Shown here: positions 25,492 to 35,333 of the stretch, piece after piece
Layout of the letters: every line of letters starts with the position of its first letter
Position numbering within the stretch: the first letter of the stretch is position 1
Assembly (NCBI GenBank): GCA_963169345.1
Contig: CAUJCT010000053.1
Location: 62,001-126,000, forward strand
Origin: Bacteroidota bacterium
GTDB taxonomy: Bacteria; Bacteroidota; Bacteroidia; NS11-12g; UBA955
Direction of reading: 5' to 3'
DNA: 64,000 nt
Program-made: the position numbers and the translations under genes
The notes under the pieces: model-generated
What the model saw: the letters and a program-made list of their open reading frames with translations, nothing else
Databases searched by the model: none
Told to the model about the DNA's origin: nothing

Positions 25492-26354
25492 TACTTGATC
25501 TGATGGTATTTTATATCGCCTGAGTTAAGGGCTTTTTCAAAAATAGATTTATTATTAGTCTTGAGCATATCTAAACGCCTCTTGTGTAAAATGATATCGC
25601 GAATTTTATCCTTCTCAAATTCTAAAGGTGATGTGGCATTTTTTATTCTGAAATCAATAATGTAGAGCAAATACAAGGTATTATTTTCCTCAAGCTGCAC
25701 AAATTTACTATTGCTCAAAAATCTCTGTTGATCGTAATTAGCGTCTAATGGAATTTCCTTTGTTATATCATCAAGATACAACCAGTTCGAATCCAGATAA
25801 AAATTATCTGCTTCCTTCTCAGCAAAAGCCATTAAAGAAGCATCATTTTGCTCACTTGGGTTTTGCATCAGCTTACGCAACTTGGCAACATCGGCTTTTT
25901 GCTTATTGATTTTAAGATATTTTATTTTTACAATGTTCTTTCTCAACTGAAAAGTACTGAGGTTTTCTTCATAGAACGCTTTAATCTCCTCTTCAGTTAC
26001 AGTTGTATCCATCTTTTCCCGCATCAACTTTTGCTCATATTCATAAATGAGCAATGAGTTGCGGTAATCTTCAATTAACTTTTCCTTGTCTTTTTCTGTA
26101 TCACTTAAACTCAGTTCAGCGGCATCTACCAATACTTGCTTCTCGAGCCATTTATCTATATAAGATTTCAGCAATCCAGTACTGTCTCCTTCTCTGAATT
26201 TGCCCCAAATATCTTCAGGTATATCGCTTCTGTAAAGAAATTTTCCTTTGTATTCAGCCAACACTTCCTCACTCTTCTGTTGTTGTTTGTTACATGCAGC
26301 AACATGCAAAACCAGAATGGTCAACAACGATATCTTGAGAAATTGAAGTTTCAA
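25491..26354 (-). CDS. Lipoprotein related to PpiC/SurA chaperones
   Basis: The 287-residue product has a lipoprotein signal peptide with lipobox HVAAC (LQFLKISLLTILVLHVAAC), followed by a Lys/Gln-rich linker. The remaining sequence is mostly helical and charged (DKEKLIEDYRNSLLIYEYEQKLMREKMD, then TVTEEEIKAFYEENLSTF), a pattern of the SurA N-domain core; a convincing catalytic rotamase motif is missing. It is probably a membrane-anchored chaperone-like protein rather than an active isomerase. It sits between two PpiC genes with spacings of 5 and -1 bases. Confidence 0.8.
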   Translation of the reverse strand: MKLQFLKISLLTILVLHVAACNKQQQKSEEVLAEYKGKFLYRSDIPEDIWGKFREGDSTGLLKSYIDKWLEKQVLVDAAELSLSDTEKDKEKLIEDYRNSLLIYEYEQKLMREKMDTTVTEEEIKAFYEENLSTFQLRKNIVKIKYLKINKQKADVAKLRKLMQNPSEQNDASLMAFAEKEADNFYLDSNWLYLDDITKEIPLDANYDQQRFLSNSKFVQLEENNTLYLLYIIDFRIKNATSPLEFEKDKIRDIILHKRRLDMLKTNNKSIFEKALNSGDIKYHQIK

Positions 26355-26359
26355 AAAAA

Positions 26360-28375
26360 CTATGGCTTTAACATTTTGGCTTTAATGGCTTCGAATGCCA
26401 CCATATCCACTTGAATCGGGTATCTCTGCATCAACTCATCCAACCATAATTTTTCAAGGTAGGATTGATAATCACTTATAATCATGCCTCTGGCTTCATT
26501 AAGTGTTTTTTTAACTGCCGGAATAAAGCTATGAATCTGAATCACAGCAAATCTGCCGGCAACTACAGGATCTTCAACAATTAAATATTTGGTAGATGGC
26601 TTTGCAAATTGAAATGCTAAATCAACTATCTGATTGTCACCTTGCTCAAATTTGCCAGTTGTAGGCGTACTAACTGTTAGAGGACTGTTCTTGTTGTATT
26701 TCTTCATAATAGAGTCGATGATCATACCACTTTCCAAATCCCTCTTCAACTCTTCAGCTATTGCTCTGCTGGCACATTTAAATACAGTCGCATCATAACG
26801 ATTGCCATAAACATATTTATCGCTGTTCTGAGTATAGAAGTTTTTAAGACCCACTGTGTCCTCTACACTCTTACTCCAAACCTTTTTATCTGTTAAGGTA
26901 AACAGCAATATGCCCTCCTTATATTCTTTATAGAGAGAAGCAAACTTTTCACTGGTATTCTCCAAATCACCTTCATAATAATCCATAACCATTTGAAGCT
27001 TGTATGCATCATAATAATTTTTGGTTAAGCTGCTTAAAGCTCTGGAAGTTGTTGGTTTCTGAATAGCAGATATCCAGTTTGCAAAACTGTCCAAGGTATA
27101 TACTCTTTTAACTTTTTTAAGTGAGAACAGTACAGTACCTCCTAATTCAGGATGAGTCATTTTTAACATGTGCGTGTCCAATGAGCCTTGCAGCAAACTG
27201 CTGTCAAAATACATCTTAAACACTTTGCTCAATTTGGTGTTCTCCTTAAATTTATACATGACTTTGGCTTTTTCGTAAACAGCCATCGTATTTTTGTATT
27301 GTCTGCTGTCTCTGCTAATTTTATTGACAATGGTTCCTTTGATTTTCCCTAACGAGTCTAAAGGTTTCAATGCTATTCGCTGAATGATATAAAACCCACT
27401 GGCCGTTTGAATCGGCATTGTATAATCACCATCGTGCTGCAAAGCAAAAGCACTGTTTTTGAAATTTTCAGGGTATCTGGCAGATGTCATTGTAAACGGT
27501 GCAATTGCGCCATTCTTTAATACAGAGGCAGGATCTTCTGAATATTGATGTACAAGGCTTGTGAAAACTTCACCGCTTTGAAGCTTCTTGTATACTTCAT
27601 TGATTTTGGCTCTGCCTTCTTCAACTTCTTCAGTTGATGGACTTGGATTCAATTCTATCTTGATAATTCGGGCACTCAATTCACCCATGCTTGGTCGTTT
27701 GTCATAAACTTTCACGATGTGATATCCAAATTCCGTTCTGAAAACTTTGGAAACCTTTCCAACCTGCGTATTGTAAGCCTGAGTTTCAAATTCATAAATC
27801 ATTTGAAAACAGGTAAAATAACCCAAACTTCCCAGATTGTCCTGAGCAGAAGGGTCTTCGCTATATTTAAGTGCTGCATTTTCGAAGGAAATAGAATCAC
27901 TTTCTATAAGCCTCTTAACCTCCAACATTCTTTTGTAAGCTTTCAGTGTATCTTCAGGAGATGCATCAGGACGAGCAAAAACCAAAATATGACTTGCTTT
28001 GATTTCATATTTCATTCTTTCGTAAGCTTCATTGATAAGTTTCTCATTGACATTGGCATCCATCAAAAACTGTTTGGCAATCTGCTTGCGGTAAGTAGCA
28101 AGCTCAGCTTTGAAAGTTTCAGTTGTGTCCAAACCTAAATCATAAGCATCCTGAACTTTTAGTTTGAATTTTTTGTAAAGTTCGAGGTATTCATCTACCT
28201 CTTTAGGCTTTACAGCAGAATCCTTATGTTTGTTCTTATTGAATCCTTTTGCAAATTCTCTGGTAGTAACCTTGTGATTGCCATAGGTGAAAAGAGTGGT
28301 ATCCTTCGGTTGTTTTCCGGCATGTACAGAAAGAGCCAAACCTGACAGGAATACTAGCAAAACAAAACGCTTCAT
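26360..28375 (-). CDS. Periplasmic peptidyl-prolyl isomerase (PpiC/SurA type, large)
   Basis: I chose the ATG at 28375, which starts the signal peptide [19 protein letters not shown]; the ATG at 28387 adds four residues. The product of about 671 residues has an N-terminal helical domain and two consecutive PpiC domains: [15 protein letters not shown] ... [19 protein letters not shown] ... [14 protein letters not shown], then [13 protein letters not shown] ... [20 protein letters not shown]-terminal segment of about 300 residues with weak similarity to further SurA-like folds follows. It is first in the operon, promoter-proximal, and likely helps outer-membrane protein assembly. Confidence 0.92.
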   Translation of the reverse strand: MKRFVLLVFLSGLALSVHAGKQPKDTTLFTYGNHKVTTREFAKGFNKNKHKDSAVKPKEVDEYLELYKKFKLKVQDAYDLGLDTTETFKAELATYRKQIAKQFLMDANVNEKLINEAYERMKYEIKASHILVFARPDASPEDTLKAYKRMLEVKRLIESDSISFENAALKYSEDPSAQDNLGSLGYFTCFQMIYEFETQAYNTQVGKVSKVFRTEFGYHIVKVYDKRPSMGELSARIIKIELNPSPSTEEVEEGRAKINEVYKKLQSGEVFTSLVHQYSEDPASVLKNGAIAPFTMTSARYPENFKNSAFALQHDGDYTMPIQTASGFYIIQRIALKPLDSLGKIKGTIVNKISRDSRQYKNTMAVYEKAKVMYKFKENTKLSKVFKMYFDSSLLQGSLDTHMLKMTHPELGGTVLFSLKKVKRVYTLDSFANWISAIQKPTTSRALSSLTKNYYDAYKLQMVMDYYEGDLENTSEKFASLYKEYKEGILLFTLTDKKVWSKSVEDTVGLKNFYTQNSDKYVYGNRYDATVFKCASRAIAEELKRDLESGMIIDSIMKKYNKNSPLTVSTPTTGKFEQGDNQIVDLAFQFAKPSTKYLIVEDPVVAGRFAVIQIHSFIPAVKKTLNEARGMIISDYQSYLEKLWLDELMQRYPIQVDMVAFEAIKAKMLKP

Positions 28376-28403
28376 ATATCTCAGCATAATTTTTATAAGC
28401 TTA

Positions 28404-28432
28404 CAAAAATAGGTTTTTTTAAATTACTTTTG
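28404..28432. promoter_or_regulatory. Divergent -7 elements of the chaperone operon and cysS
   Basis: CAAAAATA at 28404-28411 is TATTTTTG on the minus strand, 16-28 bases before the chaperone start. TACTTTTG at 28425-28432 precedes the cysS ATG by 15 bases. Good -33 boxes are not evident for cysS; a TTG for the minus strand lies at 28433-28435. Confidence 0.6.
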
Positions 28433-28447
28433 CAATCTTTATTCGCT

Positions 28448-29920
28448 ATGTCAGACTTGAAAATATACGACACTTACAAAAGAGAAATCAGGGTTTTTAA
28501 ACCTATCAGACATCCCTTTGTTGGTATCTATATTTGTGGACCTACGGTTTATGGACATCCTCACTTAGGTCATGCCCGCGGACCAATCGTTTTCGATGTA
28601 CTTCACAGATATCTCGTTTACAAAGGATACAAGGTCAGGTTTGTAAGAAATATTACCGACGTCGGACATCTGGTCAATGATGCTGACGAAGGGGAAGATA
28701 AAATTGCCAAAAAAGCAAGAGTTGAGCAACTCGAACCAATGGAAATTGCTCAATTCTATACGGATTCCTATCATCAAATGCTGCAGGCCTTAAACGTGCG
28801 CCCGGCTTCAATTGAACCTCGTGCCAGTGGTCATATAATCGAACAAATCGATATGATTAAAACCATTATCGATAAAGGATTCGCCTATGAATCTAATGGG
28901 TCTGTTTACTTTGATGTTATGAAATACAGCAAAGACCACGATTATGGCAAACTTTCGGGTAGAATATTAGAGGACCTTATTGCTGGTGCAGGGAATGAGG
29001 CACGTGAACTGGAAGGTCAGGATGAAAAACATCACCCTAATGATTTCGCACTTTGGAAAAAAGCCGGTCCAGAACACATCATGCGCTGGCCTAGTCCTTG
29101 GAGCACTGGTTTCCCTGGCTGGCATATCGAATGTTCTGCCATGAGTCGCAAATACCTGGGTGACACTTTCGATATTCACGGTGGTGGTATGGATTTGCTG
29201 TTTCCTCACCATGAATCAGAAATTGCTCAATCACATGCTTGCACCGGGCATCAACCTGTCAATTATTGGATTCATCACAATATGATTACCGTTAACGGTC
29301 AGAAAATGGCTAAATCACTGAATAATGGTATTTCAATTGATGAATTTTTCTCCGGAAATCACCATCTCCTTGAAAAAGCGTATACACCAATGACACTTAA
29401 GTTCTTTATTCTGCAAGCACATTACAGAGGGACTCTCGACTTCAGTAATACCGCTTTGCAAGCCAGTGAAAAAGGACTGAATCGTCTGTTGCAGGCTGGT
29501 GAAACACTTAACAGAATAAATCCGGGCAATTCCAGTGATTTAAATGCCGATACTTTGAAAGTTGAATTGGAAGCTGCATTAGATGATGATTTAAATACGC
29601 CAATCCTGATTGCTGGGTTATTTGATCTTGTTACTAAAATCAATACGATTGCTGCAGGTCAGATGTCTATTGACAGTGAAAATCTGATAAAGTTAAAAGC
29701 TTTATACCAAACCTTTGTTTATGATATTCTTGGACTTAAAAATGAAACAGAAAGTAGTTCAGATAAAGTGAAAGGGGTTATGGATATTCTGATTGAACTC
29801 AGACAAGTAGCCAAACAAGAAAAGAATTATCCTTTATCAGATACCATTCGTATGAAACTTTCAGAAATTGGTATAGAACTTAAAGATGGTAAAGACGGTA
29901 CGACGTATACCTTTAACTAA
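28448..29920 (+). CDS. cysS: Cysteine-tRNA ligase
   Basis: The start is the ATG at 28448 ([19 protein letters not shown]); a TTG at 28430 in the same frame overlaps the promoter. The 490-residue enzyme has the class I HIGH motif as HLGH (residues 39-42) inside [15 protein letters not shown], which also carries the zinc cysteine. [17 protein letters not shown] holds further zinc ligands, and KMAKS (286-290) replaces the KMSKS loop, as is common in Bacteroidota. It charges tRNA-Cys. The 3' end faces the convergent DUF3108 gene with 19 bases between. Confidence 0.97.
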   Translation: MSDLKIYDTYKREIRVFKPIRHPFVGIYICGPTVYGHPHLGHARGPIVFDVLHRYLVYKGYKVRFVRNITDVGHLVNDADEGEDKIAKKARVEQLEPMEIAQFYTDSYHQMLQALNVRPASIEPRASGHIIEQIDMIKTIIDKGFAYESNGSVYFDVMKYSKDHDYGKLSGRILEDLIAGAGNEARELEGQDEKHHPNDFALWKKAGPEHIMRWPSPWSTGFPGWHIECSAMSRKYLGDTFDIHGGGMDLLFPHHESEIAQSHACTGHQPVNYWIHHNMITVNGQKMAKSLNNGISIDEFFSGNHHLLEKAYTPMTLKFFILQAHYRGTLDFSNTALQASEKGLNRLLQAGETLNRINPGNSSDLNADTLKVELEAALDDDLNTPILIAGLFDLVTKINTIAAGQMSIDSENLIKLKALYQTFVYDILGLKNETESSSDKVKGVMDILIELRQVAKQEKNYPLSDTIRMKLSEIGIELKDGKDGTTYTFN

Positions 29921-29939
29921 ACCAGTTCTTCAAAGAATT

Positions 29940-30782
29940 CTATTTTTTTATCAGAGCTTTAAACTCATTTTTTAAACCACTGTAACTGGTAATATCCACC
30001 TTTACAGACCCAACCATAATTTTGGCTTTAACACGAATCGGAATTTTATTTTCGTCGTCACTAACCCAAACTGTCATATCATCCTGATCTTTAAAAACTC
30101 TGTCTACTACTAGTGTTGGCACAAATTTTAGACACTTCACTTTACCAATATCAGTGGAAATGGTTTCCTTTCCTGCATACTTAAAACCAAGATTGTAAAT
30201 TTTGTTATCCAGATAAACATCTATTGGATATTTGTCGCCAATTTTAGCTTTGCTGAAATCCAGATTTCTTACATAGTAAAGTGCAGAGATAATATCGTGT
30301 GTGTAAACTGGCATATCTAAGATGCCCTTTACGCCGTATAGTTTCTTTTTAGGATGTTTAAATACCACCAAATCATTGTCGGTGTATTTGTCTTCCTGCA
30401 CATTTTTATTGTAGGTAATTGGCGCCATGGCCTCATTATCAATATAAGTTTCAAATCTGTCTCTTACTTTATAAGCCCAGTCGAATGACTTTAAGGTGCG
30501 GCCATCAGCCTGAATATTGTAACATTTGCGTTCACTTTTTTCAACAAAAGCTGCCCCGACACTTAAATCAATTGTGGCAGCATTTATGACACCATAATGC
30601 ACTCTGTAAGACAATTTTTCATTGAAAGTAAATGCAGAATTGGACATTTTTCTATAAACGAAATTGTCGTCTGCAGTTTGCTTGGTAGGACTAGAATCAA
30701 CAAAGGTAAATGCACTCAGGATAATTGCTCCCGGTAAGATACCCAGTTTAACGAATCGTTGAATTGAAGCCACTTTGAACAT
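29940..30782 (-). CDS. DUF3108 domain-containing periplasmic protein
   Basis: The 280-residue product has an N-terminal hydrophobic segment after a charged start (MFKVASIQRFVKLGILPGAIILSAFTF), acting as a signal peptide or anchor. The rest fits DUF3108: FNEKLSYRVHYGVINAATIDL, YKVRDRFETYID, DMPVYTHDIISALYYVRNLDF and VWVSDDENKIPIRVKAKI. The family is found in Gram-negative envelopes; its function is unknown, and a large curved beta-sheet of lipid- or polysaccharide-binding type is often suggested. It is divergent from the barrel gene at 30851, with 68 bases between. Confidence 0.85.
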   Translation of the reverse strand: MFKVASIQRFVKLGILPGAIILSAFTFVDSSPTKQTADDNFVYRKMSNSAFTFNEKLSYRVHYGVINAATIDLSVGAAFVEKSERKCYNIQADGRTLKSFDWAYKVRDRFETYIDNEAMAPITYNKNVQEDKYTDNDLVVFKHPKKKLYGVKGILDMPVYTHDIISALYYVRNLDFSKAKIGDKYPIDVYLDNKIYNLGFKYAGKETISTDIGKVKCLKFVPTLVVDRVFKDQDDMTVWVSDDENKIPIRVKAKIMVGSVKVDITSYSGLKNEFKALIKK

Positions 30783-30850
30783 AGTAATCTGTTATTTTTA
30801 ATACCTAAAATCAATAATCGTTCCAAAATATTACATTTGAACCTGTATTA

Positions 30851-31972
30851 ATGAAACGTAGCTACAAAATTAAAATTGCACTTTTAATCCTGGTAATAGC
30901 CTGCTCATGGAAAGTTGAGGCTCAAATCAATAACCGCGTTTTCGAACAGGATGACACTTTAATTCCGAATGACACTCAAACCATCAAATTGCATTTTGAG
31001 ATGTTAAATTATTTGAGAAATACCGAATACTTTGACTTGATAGAAAAAGGACAAACTTTGTTTGGATCATTGGTTCAGGCTCATCTTGCCTACCAGCCTT
31101 ATAAAAATGTTCTTCTCAAAGGCGGTATTCAAACTCGTCAGGATTTCGGAAGTACTAATTTTTACTCCGTTCAACCTGTTTTCACCATTTCCATTTTCAA
31201 AAAAAACTGGCGTTATAATTTTGGTGCTATGCAAGGCACCACTAACTATGGTTTCATTGAACCTATGTACAACATCGACAGAGCCATTACCAATCGAATC
31301 GAAAATGGTATTCAAAGCATCTACAAAACTGATAAATTCTATTTCAATAATTTTCTGGTATGGAATGAACCCACTTACAGAACAACAAGCAATCAGGAAA
31401 AATTTACAACCGGAATAGTTCTAGAACGCCAATTGCTCAACAAAAAAGGTGTGTTTATAGGTCTGCCATTCCAAGGAACATTAGCCCACAGAGGTGGACA
31501 GCTCAACAACAACCCTAATCCAATATTTACAAGGATAAATGCCACTATTGGTCTTAAATTAAATTACACCTTTGCTTCAGGATTTAAAATCAGAACCGAA
31601 AACTACTGGCTGGCAAGTGGCGACTTTTCTCCTAATATCACTCAACCTTATAAAAATGGATTTGCCTCCTGGCACACTCTGAGTTTCATGCACAAAGGAT
31701 TTGAACTGATGTTTAATTATTGGGCCGGAAGAGAGTGGCAATCTCCAGTTGGTACCCAAATTTACAACAACTATAATTTCTATAATATTACCGAATTTCG
31801 TCAGCATAGACACATGCTGATGTCGCGTTTATTTTATACCCAAAAGCTGAATGAAAAATTCATGCTGGATCTGAGATTTGAACCATTTTACGATTTCGAA
31901 TACAAACAGATTCAGTACAGTTATTCGGTCTATCTTAAACTCAAATTAGATAAAGTGTTAGGTAAAATATGA
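30851..31972 (+). CDS. Outer-membrane beta-barrel protein, unknown function
   Basis: The 373-residue product begins with a signal peptide (KRSYKIKIALLILVIACSWKVEAQ). The mature protein shows regular barrel strands with aromatic girdles (LVQAHLAYQPYKNVLLKGGI, FSVYLKLKLDK-like end) and no Pfam family I can name. It ends in LKLDKVLGKI rather than a terminal Phe. TACATTTG at 30832-30839 is 11 bases before the ATG. Its stop overlaps the next gene by ATGA, so the pair is translated together and probably forms one envelope complex. Confidence 0.7.
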   Translation: MKRSYKIKIALLILVIACSWKVEAQINNRVFEQDDTLIPNDTQTIKLHFEMLNYLRNTEYFDLIEKGQTLFGSLVQAHLAYQPYKNVLLKGGIQTRQDFGSTNFYSVQPVFTISIFKKNWRYNFGAMQGTTNYGFIEPMYNIDRAITNRIENGIQSIYKTDKFYFNNFLVWNEPTYRTTSNQEKFTTGIVLERQLLNKKGVFIGLPFQGTLAHRGGQLNNNPNPIFTRINATIGLKLNYTFASGFKIRTENYWLASGDFSPNITQPYKNGFASWHTLSFMHKGFELMFNYWAGREWQSPVGTQIYNNYNFYNITEFRQHRHMLMSRLFYTQKLNEKFMLDLRFEPFYDFEYKQIQYSYSVYLKLKLDKVLGKI

Positions 31973-32889
31973 AAATCAAAATCATTCTTTTCTTATTGAC
32001 ACTTCCATTGATGAAGCTCAGCACTGCTCAAATCAGCTGTGGATTTGTCAAAAGTTCTTCGATCATTATTGATAACAATCCAATTGCTATAGTCCCTTTG
32101 ATAAGTGGTTTAAAACCTCATTCTGAAATTAAAATTGAGTACTTTGAAAATGAAATTCTAACACATACAGAAGATAATACCGATACTTTCTGGTTTAAAC
32201 CCGGTAACTCTCTCAGCTATAGTTTATCTGCTGTAGTTACCTTGTTTCAGAAGGGTAAAGTATATTATACAGATACGCATACTTTGCAACTCACAGATTA
32301 TAGATTTCTAACAATTGATATGCTGGTTGACCAAAAAATGCAATATGTATATGCAGATGTAGCGAACCTGGTTAAAATTGTCACTCCTGGAATTCACCCT
32401 GTCAATATTGTAGTCACCACAACCGCCAATGTCAGATCATTGGGTAATTATGAATATGAAATCAAACCAGGAAGTCATCAGATAGGTCAAGAAATCAAGT
32501 TCATCCTTTCTTATAAACAAGCGGATGGCAGCATGTCTGTATTAAAGAGTTTTGTTTTTCCGGTAATTGCAGCTCCTGCTCCTGTCATGGGCGTTAAATT
32601 TCATGGGTTGTCCTCCGATTCAGCATTCGTTCTTAATGCTTATCCTGAAAAGCCATTCCCATATTCCTATAAGACCGGAGTCGATTCTTTTACTCTTGTC
32701 TACACACTAAACGGTAAAACCTACAGGAGCACTCAATATGGTAAAACAATCCATTCTGAAACCATTAAAGATTTACGACTATTGCCATCAGATTCATGGA
32801 TTTATTTTGAAAATATATACTGCTGGATTCAATACTCAGAAAACAACAAAATCCTGGTCGTGGGCAATACTGCATTTAAACTGCCCTAG
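31969..32889 (+). CDS. Secreted protein resembling the C-terminal domains of gliding protein GldM
   Basis: A signal peptide (MKIKIILFLLTLPLMKLSTAQ) leads 285 residues of beta-rich sequence. The segment YVYADVANLVKIVTPGIHPV followed by NYEYEIKPGS and IGQEIKFILSY resembles the GldM C-terminal beta domain, where a ...NVFYxGVxNPVxIxxPG... strand is followed by a KPG turn. GldM/PorM is the periplasmic shaft of the T9SS motor. This protein has no N-terminal membrane helix of the GldM kind, so it is at most a relative. It follows the barrel gene with a four-base overlap. Confidence 0.55.
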   Translation: MKIKIILFLLTLPLMKLSTAQISCGFVKSSSIIIDNNPIAIVPLISGLKPHSEIKIEYFENEILTHTEDNTDTFWFKPGNSLSYSLSAVVTLFQKGKVYYTDTHTLQLTDYRFLTIDMLVDQKMQYVYADVANLVKIVTPGIHPVNIVVTTTANVRSLGNYEYEIKPGSHQIGQEIKFILSYKQADGSMSVLKSFVFPVIAAPAPVMGVKFHGLSSDSAFVLNAYPEKPFPYSYKTGVDSFTLVYTLNGKTYRSTQYGKTIHSETIKDLRLLPSDSWIYFENIYCWIQYSENNKILVVGNTAFKLP

Positions 32890-33899
32890 TTGTTTTCTTT
32901 GGCGTAGTTTCTAAGTTCCTCTAACAGTTTATAGATACTTTTAAAGAACTGATTTCTTTGCTTTTCTGAGACTAAACTAATTAATGTGCTCCTTGAAATC
33001 AGGTTGTTCATCCACATTTCATTTTGCGCATTAAACTCTGCATTGGTTGTCTGCATAAAATTAAATGTACTATAACTGATAAATGAGGTTCTGAAATCAT
33101 TCGCTTTGACAAAAATACTGTTGGTGCCAATCATTACATCGCTCACAAACAACTTATAGTTGGATGCAGTCATAGTGCCGTTAGATGAGAATTTATGACC
33201 AGTTTCAGCTTGTTTCTGAATGACCTTGATACTCGCTTCCAGGTCGTTGATAACACTTAACAATGTATCCAGCTTTTCGAAAAAACCTGCATCCCAGTAA
33301 AACCTGATTTGCTTGATGGTGCTGAGTGCAGTCTCTGCGGTCCATACTTCAGTAGAGTGTATCTTACTAAATGATTTAAATATATCGCTGGCCAATGTTA
33401 TAAATTCTTCAGGTAATTCTATCTCCTCAAAATGCCTGTTCTGAAATTCAGGTACCAGCAACAATGACTTGAGCCAATACACCATCTTAAATTTCATTAA
33501 TGCAGGTTGACTGTAGTGGTAAAAAACAGGGATGTCTTCAGCTCCAAAAAATATTTCAGCGGATTCAAAACTCTCCAACCTCTTCATGTTTGCCAACATA
33601 TTTGAAAGGTATTCTCTATAGGAATTTGAATCACTGTTTAGTGGGTTCGTTTTAAAACTGACTATTGAATGTCGTTCATTATTTAAGGCTTCCAGAGGAA
33701 GATTAAAATGATTGGCAATTTTGGCTGCTTCATCCAGAGTATAATCTGTTTCATTGCGCAAACGTCGGTAGGCACTGTCCTGACTGATGTCCAGTAATTC
33801 ACTGATTTCTCTTGCAATTGAGATGTTCGCCGGAGCATGTTTCAGTAAAATCTCGTTCCATAAAGTTTGGAAATTATTGCTATTTTTTGAGGTAGACAT
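32886..33899 (-). CDS. XRE-like helix-turn-helix regulator with large C-terminal domain
   Basis: Residues about 18-75 form a helix-turn-helix domain (ANISIAREISELLDISQDSAYRRLRNET, then YTLDEAAKIANHFNLPLEAL) of the BetR/XRE kind. The other 260 residues are alpha-helical with many aromatic residues and no known domain, a layout common in Bacteroidota regulators thought to sense small ligands or act by protein contacts. The gene is convergent with the secreted pair (stop overlap CTAG) and divergent from the envelope protein at 34096, either of which could be its target. A textbook promoter lies four bases before the ATG. Confidence 0.8.
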   Translation of the reverse strand: MSTSKNSNNFQTLWNEILLKHAPANISIAREISELLDISQDSAYRRLRNETDYTLDEAAKIANHFNLPLEALNNERHSIVSFKTNPLNSDSNSYREYLSNMLANMKRLESFESAEIFFGAEDIPVFYHYSQPALMKFKMVYWLKSLLLVPEFQNRHFEEIELPEEFITLASDIFKSFSKIHSTEVWTAETALSTIKQIRFYWDAGFFEKLDTLLSVINDLEASIKVIQKQAETGHKFSSNGTMTASNYKLFVSDVMIGTNSIFVKANDFRTSFISYSTFNFMQTTNAEFNAQNEMWMNNLISRSTLISLVSEKQRNQFFKSIYKLLEELRNYAKENN

Positions 33900-33903
33900 A
33901 AAA

Positions 33904-33934
33904 CAAATTTAGTATTTTTTGCAAAACTGCCAAA
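33904..33934 (-). promoter_or_regulatory. Promoter of the helix-turn-helix gene, implying a leaderless mRNA
   Basis: On the minus strand TTTG (33931-33934) and TAAATTTG (33904-33911) are 19 bases apart, the ideal Bacteroidota spacing. The start codon at 33899 is only four bases downstream, so transcription should begin at or inside the start codon. Confidence 0.75.
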
Positions 33935-34095
33935 TGTTCCTTAAAAATAATGCAATAAACAATCACAACATCAACCACTGAATCGCCTTTTTTACAATTA
34001 ATAAATATCTACTGATTTTGACATGCATACTTTACAAAAATCTATCTGTGATTGTCCCTGAATTTTGCCTCAGTAAATTTTAAAAAAACATCATC

Positions 34096-35238
34096 ATGAA
34101 AAAGTTAAATTTAATCTGTTTGTTCGTTCTGGCTTTTGCTTTTACATATAAATCGCAAGCACAAAACACAAGTAAACCCAAAATGGCATTAATAGAAATC
34201 GATACCCGGGGTTTATCTGGTTTACAAATCAATTTATCAGATATGCCATTGACAGCCATTACAAAACTGGAGCTTGAAAAACTAGGCATCTATGCAATGA
34301 TCGATAACTATGACATAGAATATCTGGCTAAAAGAGATAGTCTTCATCTCGACAAATGCTTCAGCACCTATTGTATCTCAGAAATTGCCAATAAACTAAA
34401 ATGTGAAAAACTGTTTACAGGCAATATCAGCAAGATTGGCGAGCGCATAGTTATCACTTATAAAATCTATGACACAGAAAGAAAGGATTATGAAAAAGTC
34501 ATAGTAAAAGAGTTCCTCAATTTACCTCAATCTTTACCTTCAATGATTAGAATCACGCTGAATGATATGTTTGGTCTGCCTAATAATGAAGAAGAGGTCA
34601 ACACATTAACAAAGAATTTTTTATTTGACGAAGCCAGAAACAATCCATTTAAAAACAGACTTAGAGCAGATGGCCCTAGAATGGGCTTAACCTACTTTAC
34701 TGGAGAAGCTTCAACATTACTAAGTAAACCTCGCAAAGATGGTGGTTTCAATGCCATGCCACTGATGTTTCAATTCGGGTATCAATTCGAAAAACAGTAT
34801 TTAAATCAGGGTAATTTTCAGGCATTATTTGAAGTAGTTCCTATGATCACCGGTCTCGATCAGGGACTGTTTATTCCAAGTTTAACGCTTATGAATGGTA
34901 TGCGCAACAATCAAAACGGATGGGAATTTGCTTTTGGTCCATCAGTATCTTTAACAAGAAAATCGAATGGTTTTTACGATGAATTCAACAACTGGCGACT
35001 TGCGAGTGACACAGTTGGAATGAGTAGCCGACCATTTATTGAAAGCAGAATTGATAGCAGAGGTGACTGGGCGCTTCATCCATCATTTGTGTTTGCATTA
35101 GGAAAAACTTTTAAATCCGGTAAACTGAACATTCCTGTCAATGCTTACTTTGTGCCCAGCAATGATGGTTATCGATTTGGTATATCTTTCGGATTCAACA
35201 GCAGAGAACGTTATGAAACACCAGGAATTAAAAACTAA
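34096..35238 (+). CDS. Envelope protein: TolB-N/CsgG-like domain plus barrel-like C-terminus
   Basis: The 380-residue product has a signal peptide (MKKLNLICLFVLAFAFTYKSQAQ). Residues about 28-160 read like a small alpha/beta domain of the TolB-N/CsgG type: KMALIEIDTRGLSGLQINLS, LTAITKLELEKLGIYAMID, then CEKLFTGNISKIGERIVITY. From about residue 190 the sequence changes to barrel-like strands (MPLMFQFGYQFEKQYLNQG ... GYRFGISFGFNS). The function is unknown; by analogy the first domain may contact periplasmic partners. It lies divergent to the helix-turn-helix gene with a 196-base gap in which I see no clear operator. Confidence 0.65.
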   Translation: MKKLNLICLFVLAFAFTYKSQAQNTSKPKMALIEIDTRGLSGLQINLSDMPLTAITKLELEKLGIYAMIDNYDIEYLAKRDSLHLDKCFSTYCISEIANKLKCEKLFTGNISKIGERIVITYKIYDTERKDYEKVIVKEFLNLPQSLPSMIRITLNDMFGLPNNEEEVNTLTKNFLFDEARNNPFKNRLRADGPRMGLTYFTGEASTLLSKPRKDGGFNAMPLMFQFGYQFEKQYLNQGNFQALFEVVPMITGLDQGLFIPSLTLMNGMRNNQNGWEFAFGPSVSLTRKSNGFYDEFNNWRLASDTVGMSSRPFIESRIDSRGDWALHPSFVFALGKTFKSGKLNIPVNAYFVPSNDGYRFGISFGFNSRERYETPGIKN

Positions 35239-35270
35239 AGAAAACACTTTATAAAAAATATTTTACTTTT

Positions 35271-35306
35271 CATGAGCATCGGCGTGTTAATCATGCCATG
35301 CTCATG
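35271..35306. repeat. Inverted repeat between convergent genes
   Basis: CATGAGCAT (35271-35279) pairs with ATGCTCATG (35298-35306), and after a one-base bulge GGC and its neighbours continue the stem. There is no T-run on either side, so termination is uncertain, but it is the only structure between the two convergent genes. Confidence 0.5.
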
Positions 35307-35333
35307 ATGTATTTACAACCTTGCTATTTTCGC

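Noticed and set aside
31062-31418. 118-residue plus-strand frame inside the barrel gene
   Set aside because: It is out of frame with a well-formed signal-peptide gene and shows no own promoter or family.
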